From assembly GCF_013378445.1 (NCBI RefSeq), contig NZ_JABXYK010000008.1, forward strand, positions 124,001 through 188,000: a stretch of DNA of 64,000 bases, written 5' to 3'. A model generated the notes under the pieces. The model was not told the origin of the DNA and made no database searches. It saw nothing but the letters and a program-made list of their open reading frames with translations. Below are positions 34,639 to 41,846 of the stretch, piece by piece. The translations under genes and the position numbers were made by a program. Positions within the stretch are counted from its first letter, which is position 1; each line of letters begins with the position of its first letter. Source of the stretch: Mycoplana rhizolycopersici. GTDB taxonomy: Bacteria > Pseudomonadota > Alphaproteobacteria > Rhizobiales > Rhizobiaceae.

Positions 34639-36300
34639 TCACCCGACCGTCACATGCCCGATCCCCTTGGCCGCAATCTCGTCGAATGACTCCTCGTACC
34701 CCGCATCCGCATACCGGATCACCCCCAGCGCCGTGTCGTTCGTAAGCGCGTGGCCCAGTCTCTCCGCCGCCGCGTCCGTTCCATCGGCCACCAAGGTAAC
34801 CCCGCAGCTCGTCATGTAGCCGGCATAGCCGCCGCCGCCGGAATGGACGACGACGAGGTCGGCCATCGATGACGACAGCAGCATCGCGTCGAGCAGCGGC
34901 CAGTCGGCGATCGCGTCCGATCCGTCCTTCATCCGCTCCGTCATGATGTTGGGATGGGCCATGGCGCCGGCGTCGAGATGGTCGCGGGAAAAGGCGACAG
35001 GCCCTTGCAGTTCGCCGTCCGCCACCAGCCGGTTGACCGCCAGCGCCAGCGCCGTCCGCTCGCCGTGGCCGAGCCAGGCAATCCGCGCCGGCAGGCCTTC
35101 GAAGGGAACGTTCTCGCGCGCCAGCCGGATCCAGTTGGTGACGATGCGGTTGTCGGGATACATTTCGAGCACCAGCTCGTCGATGCGGGCGATGTCGCTC
35201 TCCTCGCCCGACAGCGCCATCCATCGGAACGGCCCGATCGCACGCGCAAACAACGGCCTGAGATAGGCCTCTGTGAAGATCGGGATATCGAAGGCGTTCT
35301 TGACCCCGCCTTCGCGCGCCTGGGTGCGGATCAGGTTGCCGTTGTCGAATACCTCCGCGCCGCGTTTCTGGAAGTCGAGCATGGCGCCGACATGCTCGAC
35401 GATCGATGCGCGGCTGGCAGCCATCAACTGCCCCTGCCCGTCCTCGCGCAGAGATTTCACCTCCGCGAGCCCCATGCCCTTCGGCACGTAACCGTAGACG
35501 AGGTCGTGCGCCGACGTCTGGTCGGTGACGATGTCGGGAACGATGCCGCGCCGGGCGATCTCGGGGTAGATCTCCGCCGCATTGCCGACGAGGCCGATCG
35601 AGGTGGCGCGCTTTTCCTTCACCGCCGCCTCGATCATGGCGAGCGCCGTATCGAGGTCGGGCGCCACATGCTCGAGATAGCCGATGCCTTTCCGCTTTTC
35701 CGCCCGCTCCGGGTCGATGTCGACGCAGAGGATCGCAGCCCCCGCCATCCGGCCGGCGAGCGGCTGCGCCCCACCCATGCCGCCGAGGCCGGCCGTCAGG
35801 ATGAAGCGGCCGGCGAGCGAGCCGGAAAAGCGCTTCTCGGCGATGCGCATGAAGATCTCGTAGGTGCCCTGGATCACCCCCTGGCTGCCGATGTACTGCC
35901 AGGCGCCCGCCGTCAGCCCGCCCCAGCAGATCAGCCCCTTGCGCTGCAACTCGTAGAACACCTCCGCCTTCGCCCACTGGCCGACGATGTTGCAGTTGGC
36001 CATGATGACGAGCGGCGCCTTCGTATGGGTCGTAAGCAGCCCCACCGGCTTGCCCGACTGGATCAGCAGCGTCTGGTCCTCCTCCATCTCGCGGAGCGCC
36101 CTGACAATCGCCCGGTGCGAGGCCCAATTGCGCGCCGCCTTGCCGAGCGCGGCGTAGACCACCAGGTTTTCGGGATCCTCGCCAACGCAGAGCACGTTCT
36201 CCAGAAGCCGCAGAAGCGCCTCCTGCCGCCAACCCTTTGCACGCAGCACCGGGCCGCCGGGGATGGGGAAATTCGGGTGGCGGGGATTGGGTCTGGGCAT
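34639..36300 (-). CDS. Urocanase-family hydratase, probable thiourocanate hydratase
   Basis: A 553-aa urocanase-fold protein. The tightly bound NAD site 'LTAGLGGMGGAQPLAGRM' (residues 168-185) and 'YIGSQGVIQGTYEIF' are intact. Classical HutU residues are not: the catalytic Cys of 'RPLFC-x-G' is Ala352 ('LFARAIGPFRW'), and 'MYGQMTAGSW' reads 'CWGGLTAGAW' (residues 125-134), losing the Gln. The 'HHGGGVGMG' loop is 'HSGGGGYAG'. Imidazole urocanate is therefore unlikely to be the substrate. In the five-gene context with a MIO-less HAL homologue, a DUF917 protein, a hydantoinase and a carbamoylase, hydration of thiourocanate is the best fit. It is the last gene of the operon, with GAGGAG before the start. 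Confidence 0.82.
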   Translation of the reverse strand: MPRPNPRHPNFPIPGGPVLRAKGWRQEALLRLLENVLCVGEDPENLVVYAALGKAARNWASHRAIVRALREMEEDQTLLIQSGKPVGLLTTHTKAPLVIMANCNIVGQWAKAEVFYELQRKGLICWGGLTAGAWQYIGSQGVIQGTYEIFMRIAEKRFSGSLAGRFILTAGLGGMGGAQPLAGRMAGAAILCVDIDPERAEKRKGIGYLEHVAPDLDTALAMIEAAVKEKRATSIGLVGNAAEIYPEIARRGIVPDIVTDQTSAHDLVYGYVPKGMGLAEVKSLREDGQGQLMAASRASIVEHVGAMLDFQKRGAEVFDNGNLIRTQAREGGVKNAFDIPIFTEAYLRPLFARAIGPFRWMALSGEESDIARIDELVLEMYPDNRIVTNWIRLARENVPFEGLPARIAWLGHGERTALALAVNRLVADGELQGPVAFSRDHLDAGAMAHPNIMTERMKDGSDAIADWPLLDAMLLSSSMADLVVVHSGGGGYAGYMTSCGVTLVADGTDAAAERLGHALTNDTALGVIRYADAGYEESFDEIAAKGIGHVTVG

Positions 36301-36348
36301 GGTGATCTCCTCGATATGGTCTCGGCCTTCTAGGACTTTTGGGCGGCA

Positions 36349-36397
36349 TGCCCCTCATCCGCCTGCCGGCACCTTCTCCCCGCGAGCGGGGAGATGG
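36349..36397. repeat. Family A palindromic unit
   Basis: A single CCCCTCATCCGCC...CTTCTCCCCGCGAGCGGGGAG unit lies between the DUF917 and hydratase genes of the proposed ergothioneine operon. Unlike four other sites in the window, no inverted partner is seen. Confidence 0.65.
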
Positions 36398-36421
36398 ACG
36401 ATTGCCGCGCCGACCTCCCCC

Positions 36422-37525
36422 TCAAGGAGAGGATGAAGGAGCCAGCGCATACCGCGCGATCTCGATCCCCATCGCCTTCTCCACCGGCGGATATACGCTC
36501 GGGTCGAGCACGCTCGATGCCAGCGGAATGACCGTCTTGGGCACGTGCAGCACGAACACCCGCATCCCCACCTGGAGCTGCCCGACGCTCAAGGGCTCGC
36601 CTTCAGGCGACAGCGTGGTGATCACGTCGGGGAAGGTCGCAAGCCGAACGCCGAACGCCCGCTCCACTGCCATGTACTCGTTCATCACATGCAGGGTGAC
36701 GGCGTCATCGCCGTTGCCGAGCGTCACCGTGCCGATGTCGAACGCTTCCTTTGTGTAGACGACCGACTTGTCGGTGATGACGCCTTCGGAAAGGATCGCC
36801 CCGCCGGTGGTCCGCACGATCGCATCGATGATCGCCGCCCCGCCCCGCGCCTCGGCCGCAAGGATCGCCTCGCCGAGTTCCAGAGCCAGCGAGATGCCGC
36901 CCAGTGCTGCGTTGGCCCGCACGTAGGATGCCCGGAGCGGATTGCGGCAGGAGGCGATGAAGCCGCCGGACTGGTCAGCGGCGGTGCGCAGCACCGGCGA
37001 GACCTTCGCCGTCGCCCCGCGCACGACGAGCTCGATGTAACGGTCCTCGGCGCGGTTGCCGCCGGCAGCCGTCTGGATCATCGGTTCGGGCGAGCCGGCC
37101 ATGCCGATCGAGCCCATGTCGCCGGTCGGGTGCGCGCGCATGTCGCCGACCGCATCCAGCACCTTGGTGCCGAGGATCGCCGACGGCAGCCAGCCGTTCA
37201 GCGTCGAGGACTTGCCGTTCTGGCCGACCATCAGCGCCGCCACCTTCTGGCCCAGCGCCTCCTGCAGCAGTTGCACCGCGCGGACATAGTCGACGCCGCG
37301 CATTTCCCAGGGGGTGGTCGAGGCCGGCGCGCCGATGGCTGCCGCCGTCGCCACCCAGTCGTCGTCGGCAAGCTCTTCGATCGACACCAGCTCCGGCCGG
37401 CCGATCGAGACCGCGGCATGACCGAGCATGCGCCCGTGGTCGGCCCAGCCGCCGCCGCCGGCCGCATAGACCGAGCCGCCGCGCACCGCCGCCTCCACGT
37501 CTTTTTCCTTTAGAATCCGCCCCAT
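36422..37525 (-). CDS. DUF917 / S-Me-THD family protein, probable thiohydantoin desulfurase
   Basis: A 367-aa protein of the DUF917 family, renamed after S-methyl-thiohydantoin desulfurase, a metalloenzyme of ergothioneine and S-methyl-ergothioneine breakdown. Seen: the glycine-rich 'SVYAAGGGGWADHGRMLGHA', 'WEMRGVDYVRAVQLLQEALG', 'HPTGDMGSIGMAGSPEPM' and 'ASCRNPLRASYVRANAALGG'. It should replace the C2 sulfur of 3-(5-oxo-2-thioxoimidazolidin-4-yl)propionate (or its S-methyl form) with oxygen, releasing a sulfur species. It shares a one-base TGATG junction with the carbamoylase gene. The assignment comes from family plus operon context; which of the two substrate forms is used is not readable. 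Confidence 0.8.
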   Translation of the reverse strand: MGRILKEKDVEAAVRGGSVYAAGGGGWADHGRMLGHAAVSIGRPELVSIEELADDDWVATAAAIGAPASTTPWEMRGVDYVRAVQLLQEALGQKVAALMVGQNGKSSTLNGWLPSAILGTKVLDAVGDMRAHPTGDMGSIGMAGSPEPMIQTAAGGNRAEDRYIELVVRGATAKVSPVLRTAADQSGGFIASCRNPLRASYVRANAALGGISLALELGEAILAAEARGGAAIIDAIVRTTGGAILSEGVITDKSVVYTKEAFDIGTVTLGNGDDAVTLHVMNEYMAVERAFGVRLATFPDVITTLSPEGEPLSVGQLQVGMRVFVLHVPKTVIPLASSVLDPSVYPPVEKAMGIEIARYALAPSSSP

Positions 37526-38805
37526 CAGCCGGCCTCCTGATTCACTTCCTGAAGTTCGCCGTCCAGCTGGACAACCGCCTGGAGCAAAACGGCCGCACCC
37601 AGCGCGATGTCGTCGTTCTCGGCGAATTCCTCCGGCGCGTGGCTGCGCCCCTCCCGGCAGGGCACGAAGATCATCGCCGCGCGCGTCGCCCGCGCCATCC
37701 AGGCGGTGTCGTGCCCGGCCCCGGATGCCATTCTCCGGTTGCTGGCGCCGGCGGTGTCACAGGCCCGCTCCAACACGGCGAGGAGCATCGGATCGGCCGG
37801 CGTCGGCGGATTGTCGGAGATGCGGCGCGGCGTGGCGATCGCAGTCCCCGTCTCGCGGGCGATCTGCTCCGCCATCTGGTCGAGCGAATTGGCGAACAAT
37901 TCCATCATCGCCCGCTCCTCGGCCCGCGCGTCGATCAGAAGCCGCGCGCGGGAGGGCACGACGTTGGCGGCGTTCGGCTCGATCGAAAATTCGCCGACGG
38001 TCGCGGTGAAATGGAACTTTCCGCCGGAAAACGATTTCGCCAGCGCCTCCACCCCCGTCACCAGCCGTGCGGCGGCGGCGAGCGCATCGGCGCGTCCGGC
38101 CATCGGCGTCGTCCCCGCATGGTCCGCCCTTCCGTCCACCACGATCTCGATGCGCGTGATGCCGGCAATTGCGGTGACGACGCCGATGTCGAACTTCTCC
38201 TCCTCCAGCACCGGCCCCTGCTCGATGTGGAGTTCGAGGAAGGCAGCAATATCGCTCCTCGGCTCGCTCGCGATCCGCGCCGGGTCGCCGCCCGCCTGGC
38301 GGATCCCTTCGCCAAGCGTCAGCCCGCCGCTCTCCCGCGCAAGCCATTCCTCAGGCAGCACGCCGGCCATGCCGCGGCTGCCGATGCAGGAGACACCGAA
38401 GATGGAGACTTCCTCGGCGAGGAAGTCGACCACTTCCAGATCGTGCTCCAGTTCAGTGCCACGGTCGGCGAGCGCGCGCGCCACCTCCAGCGCCGCGGCC
38501 ACCCCGGCGATGCCGTCGAAGCGGCCGCCATCCGGCACCGTGTCCGAATGCGAGCCGAGCATGATCGTGCCGAGCCCCGGCACCCTTCCCGGCCGCCGGC
38601 CGATAAGGTTGCCGGCGGCATCGATGCGGGTCTCCAGCCCCGCCGCGCGGAAGCGCTCGGCCAGAAAGGCGCGGCCATCCGGAAACAGCGCCGAAAACGC
38701 CCGCCGCGTATAGGGCCGGCCCGGCTCGGTGATGTCGGCAAGTCCGTCGATCACCGCGGCGATCCGCGCCGGATCGACCGGCAGGTTTGTCCGCGGCGCG
38801 CTCAT
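37525..38805 (-). CDS. M20 hydantoinase/carbamoylase family amidase, probable N-carbamoyl-L-glutamate hydrolase
   Basis: A 426-aa binuclear-metal amidohydrolase. Metal ligands are visible: His86 in 'GSHSDTVPDGGRFDG', Asp97 in the same block, Glu132 in 'FLAEEVSIFG' and His193 in 'LELHIEQGPVLEEE'. 'DHAGTTPMAGRADAL' marks the dimerisation domain, and 'SGAGHDTAWMA' near the C-terminus holds the last ligand. Family members cleave N-carbamoyl amino acids to amino acid, CO2 and NH3. The start at 38805 overlaps the hydantoinase stop by four bases. In the proposed pathway this is the final step, giving glutamate. A ureidoglycolate or beta-ureidopropionate substrate is the main alternative. Confidence 0.87.
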   Translation of the reverse strand: MSAPRTNLPVDPARIAAVIDGLADITEPGRPYTRRAFSALFPDGRAFLAERFRAAGLETRIDAAGNLIGRRPGRVPGLGTIMLGSHSDTVPDGGRFDGIAGVAAALEVARALADRGTELEHDLEVVDFLAEEVSIFGVSCIGSRGMAGVLPEEWLARESGGLTLGEGIRQAGGDPARIASEPRSDIAAFLELHIEQGPVLEEEKFDIGVVTAIAGITRIEIVVDGRADHAGTTPMAGRADALAAAARLVTGVEALAKSFSGGKFHFTATVGEFSIEPNAANVVPSRARLLIDARAEERAMMELFANSLDQMAEQIARETGTAIATPRRISDNPPTPADPMLLAVLERACDTAGASNRRMASGAGHDTAWMARATRAAMIFVPCREGRSHAPEEFAENDDIALGAAVLLQAVVQLDGELQEVNQEAG

Positions 38806-40184
38806 CGGCCGTGCTCCCCTGGCGTCAGCGTCGCCAACGGCCGCACGAAGGCGCCTGTGCCGGGCTCGGCCAGCACTTTTTTGCCATCGAAGGCGAGCCG
38901 GCCACGCAGGAATGTGCCTGCCACCCGCCACGGCAGCTTCATGCCGTTGTACGGCGACCAGCCGACGACGTTGTGGCCGCTCTCGGCGGCGTCGTAGGTG
39001 TAGGGTTCGGGCGTCAGAACGGTGATATCGGCGTCCTTGCCGGGCTCCAACGCACCCTTGACATGGTCGAGACGGAAATGCCGGGCCGGGTTGAGGCTCA
39101 TCAGTTCGGCCGCTCGCGTCAGCGGGATGCCGCGCTCCAGGGCGCCCTTGACGAACAGCGGCACCATGACCTCCAGCCCGGGCACGCCGGACGCATTGGA
39201 GAGCATGTCGGCGTTCGTCTTGCGATCCTCCGACCAGCTGACATGGTCCGTCGAGACCAGCGTAACGTTACCGTCCGCCACGTGCCGCCAGAGTTTCTCC
39301 ACCTCCGCCCGCGGGCGGATCGGCGGATTGATCTTCGCCTTGCCGCCGAGGCGGCGCACGTCGTTTTCCTCGTCGAGCGTGAGATAGTGGATGCAGCACT
39401 CGATCGTGGCGCGGTGCCCCTGCGCCCGGTAGGCGGCCGCGATCTCGTAGCCGCGGCCGAGCGAGCAGTGGACCACATGCGCCGGGCAGCCGGTCACCGC
39501 CCCCGTCTCATAAACCTGGCAGGTCGCAAGCAGTTCTGTCAGCGGCGGCCGCGACAGGCCATGCGCCCGCCAGTCGGAAATGTCGAGCGCCCTGACCTTC
39601 TCGATCGCCGCCCGCACCGCCTCGTCGTCCTCGTTATGCACGCCGGCGGTCAGCCCCGTCGGGGCGATCGCCCGGAAGCAGTCCTCCAGCAATGCGGCCG
39701 GGATACGCGGAAAGCGCTTCGGATCGGTGCCGAATGTGGAGAACTTGAAGGCTGCGACACCAGCCTCGACCATCTCGGCAATGCGCGCCGGCCCCTCATC
39801 GGGATCGATCGTGCCGTATAGGGCGAAATCGACCCGCGCCTGCTTGCCGGCATGCGCCACCTTGCGGGCGACCGCTTCGGCCGAGCAGACGAGATCGCCC
39901 TCGTCATAGGGCATGTCGACGATGCTTGTGACGCCGCCGGCCGCAGCCGACCGGGTCGACCAGACGAAATCTTCCTGGTCCTTCTGCGACAGGGAGTGCA
40001 CCTGCGCGTCGATGGCGCCGGACAGGATCATCGCGCCCTTGAGGTCGTGGCGCTCGCGAGCGTCCGGCATCGCGCCCTGCCCGACATGGACGACCTTGCC
40101 GTCGCGGACGGCGACATGCCCGCCCTCGACGATGCGGTCGGGCAGCACCACCGTCCCCTTCACCACCAGATCGAAATCGGCCAT
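38802..40184 (-). CDS. Cyclic amidohydrolase (dihydroorotase/hydantoinase superfamily), probable hydantoin-5-propionate hydrolase
   Basis: A 460-aa TIM-barrel amidohydrolase. Seen: 'GAMILSGAIDAQVHSLSQKD' (metal site, with a DxxVH variant of the usual DxHxH), 'GVAAFKFSTFG' (carboxylated Lys candidate), 'AHVVHCSLGRGYEIAA', 'STDHVSWSEDRKTN' (metal Asp region) and 'SLNPARHFRLDHVKGALEPG'. GGAGGG precedes the start, and the stop overlaps the carbamoylase start (ATGA). Hydantoinase followed by carbamoylase is a classic pair, converting a 5-substituted hydantoin to the amino acid. Hydantoin-5-propionate would give N-carbamoylglutamate. Allantoinase or dihydropyrimidinase activity is possible but the context argues against it. 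Confidence 0.85.
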   Translation of the reverse strand: MADFDLVVKGTVVLPDRIVEGGHVAVRDGKVVHVGQGAMPDARERHDLKGAMILSGAIDAQVHSLSQKDQEDFVWSTRSAAAGGVTSIVDMPYDEGDLVCSAEAVARKVAHAGKQARVDFALYGTIDPDEGPARIAEMVEAGVAAFKFSTFGTDPKRFPRIPAALLEDCFRAIAPTGLTAGVHNEDDEAVRAAIEKVRALDISDWRAHGLSRPPLTELLATCQVYETGAVTGCPAHVVHCSLGRGYEIAAAYRAQGHRATIECCIHYLTLDEENDVRRLGGKAKINPPIRPRAEVEKLWRHVADGNVTLVSTDHVSWSEDRKTNADMLSNASGVPGLEVMVPLFVKGALERGIPLTRAAELMSLNPARHFRLDHVKGALEPGKDADITVLTPEPYTYDAAESGHNVVGWSPYNGMKLPWRVAGTFLRGRLAFDGKKVLAEPGTGAFVRPLATLTPGEHGR

Positions 40185-40199
40185 CGGCTTTCCCTCCGT

Positions 40200-41735
40200 C
40201 TAGCTCAGCGCGAAGAACACGTCGAAATCGTCCATCGGCGCTGCGGCCACGAAGGAGGCGAGCGCGTCCGGGCATGCAAGGTCGCGGTCCAGCGCCTCGA
40301 TCTCGGCCGACATCAGCCGGTCCTTGCGGTAGAACGCCGTCACCTTCCGCACGCGTTCATAGACGACCGCGGCGACGCCTTCGGGACTGTCGCTCGCAAG
40401 ATCGATCGCCTGCGCCGACAGCATCCCCTCCAGCGCCGCCAGCTGGCGCAGGTCGCGCACCTGGCTCTCCATTCGCTCGACGATCAGTGGCAGGAAGGTC
40501 GCCTCCTCCTCAAGTCCGCCGGCGACGACGATCGACTGCGCCGAGATCGGCACCGCGAGCGACTGGATGCGCATGTAGAGCTCGACGGCGAGCTTGACCA
40601 GCGGCCCGAAGCCGGTGGCCGCCTCGCCGGGGGCGACGAGGTTGACCGGCAGGTTGCGGCGCACGCCGTTGGAAAGCAGCACGCAGCGGTTCAGGACGTT
40701 GCGGGCGAGATGGGCGAAGCCAGTCTGCGCCGCCTCGACATAGAGCGCGGTCGACAGCGGCAGCGAGCCGCCGGATGCCATCACGTGGTCGTCGAGCACG
40801 ACGGGGTTGTCGTCGGTCTGCGCGGTCGCCTCGACGAGGCGCTCGGCGGCGTTCATCAGCGTGTCGAGGCAGGCGCCGAACACCTGCGCGGTCATCCGCA
40901 AACTGAGCGGATCGTGGATCGCCGAAGGCTTCGGCCAGGCACAGGAGGCGGCCTGCGCCGAAAACCAGCCCCCGGCCAGCGCCTCGCCATGGCCCGCAAG
41001 CCTTGCCGCCACCCGCCAGGGATCGGAGGAGGCACCGAGCGCCAGCGACGACAAGAGCCCGGTGACCATCAGGTTTCGGATCGCCTTGGCCGCCTCGCGG
41101 GTCACGTCGGCGGCGGCCGCGTGCGCTATCGCATTGACACTGAGGGCCGCCAGCGCATCGCGCGGCTGCATGCAGAACGGTTCCAGCCCGGCACGGGCCA
41201 GCGCGACCGCCGCCGGCAGCCGCTCGCCCTCGAAGTAGGCCTCACCCTCGCCGGTGAGTACGGCCGCGACCTGTCCCATCAGTCCGATGTCGGCGCAGCC
41301 CATCGAGCCGTGCCGGCGTACCACGGGGACGACGTCGCGTTCGAGCAGGCCAAGGAATGCATCCACCAGTTCGGGGCTGCAGCCGGAATAGCCGGACAGC
41401 GCGGTGTTGATGCGGATCGCCATCGCCTTGCGCACGATCGGCAGCGAGAACGGCTCGCCGGTGCCGAAATGATGCGCCCTGACCAGGTTGTGATTGAACT
41501 CCATCAGGTCGTCGACCGTCCAGAGCTTGTCCTTCATCGAGCCGACGCCGGTGTTGGAACCATAGATCGGCAGGCCGGCCGCGAGCCGGTCGGCGATGAT
41601 CTTGCGCGAGGCGCCGATGCGGCTCATGCCGATCTCGCAGGCCATCGGCCGGCCGGCCGCACGCCCGATCGCCTCCAGCACCGCGAAGTCCAGCGGTTCG
41701 CCCGTCAGATAGAAGGTCTCGGCACTCGCCAGCAT
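40200..41735 (-). CDS. HAL-family lyase without MIO triad, probable ergothionase
   Basis: A 511-aa member of the histidine/aromatic ammonia-lyase superfamily. Conserved: 'LPIYGSNTGVGS' (Tyr58, in the position of the HAL catalytic Tyr), 'DPLSLRMTAQVFG' and 'ATAQTDDNPVVL'. The MIO-forming 'GASGD' is absent: residues 143-151 read 'GSMGCADIG'. The HAL 'LLNGTQ' is 'ALSVNA', and the Tyr of 'YSLR' is Leu. Without the MIO electrophile it should not deaminate histidine. The known non-MIO branch is ergothionase, which eliminates trimethylamine, a good leaving group, to give thiourocanate. It is the first gene of the operon, with AGGAG before ATG 41735, divergent from the double-HTH LysR regulator. Confidence 0.82.
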   Translation of the reverse strand: MLASAETFYLTGEPLDFAVLEAIGRAAGRPMACEIGMSRIGASRKIIADRLAAGLPIYGSNTGVGSMKDKLWTVDDLMEFNHNLVRAHHFGTGEPFSLPIVRKAMAIRINTALSGYSGCSPELVDAFLGLLERDVVPVVRRHGSMGCADIGLMGQVAAVLTGEGEAYFEGERLPAAVALARAGLEPFCMQPRDALAALSVNAIAHAAAADVTREAAKAIRNLMVTGLLSSLALGASSDPWRVAARLAGHGEALAGGWFSAQAASCAWPKPSAIHDPLSLRMTAQVFGACLDTLMNAAERLVEATAQTDDNPVVLDDHVMASGGSLPLSTALYVEAAQTGFAHLARNVLNRCVLLSNGVRRNLPVNLVAPGEAATGFGPLVKLAVELYMRIQSLAVPISAQSIVVAGGLEEEATFLPLIVERMESQVRDLRQLAALEGMLSAQAIDLASDSPEGVAAVVYERVRKVTAFYRKDRLMSAEIEALDRDLACPDALASFVAAAPMDDFDVFFALS

Positions 41736-41781
41736 GGAAGATCTCCTGTGGCGATCAACTCTATGCAAGACGTAGAATTCG

Positions 41782-41823
41782 GATATATCCCAATATCCGT
41801 ACGATATATGCCAATATCCGGAC
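41782..41823. promoter_or_regulatory. Two tandem 21-bp direct repeats, candidate operator of the ergothioneine operon
   Basis: Two adjacent 21-bp units (41782-41802 and 41803-41823), each with the core CCAATATCCG, match at 19 of 21 positions. They lie in the 111-bp divergent promoter between the lyase and the LysR-type gene. A 21-bp period is two helical turns, so two protein subunits would bind the same DNA face. The region is strongly AT-rich against the GC-rich background. Confidence 0.65.
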
Positions 41824-41846
41824 AAGCCGGAACCTGGAACTCGCCG

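Noticed and set aside
34639-41735. Classical histidine utilisation (hut) operon
   Set aside because: hutI is absent, and the HAL and urocanase homologues both lack the residues that define HutH (MIO triad) and HutU (catalytic Cys, Gln). A hydantoinase/carbamoylase pair has no place in the hut pathway.
39852-41846. Long plus-strand frame continuous with the LysR-type gene
   Set aside because: This part is antisense to the hydantoinase and lyase genes. Only the segment from 41847 shows HTH and effector-domain sequence.
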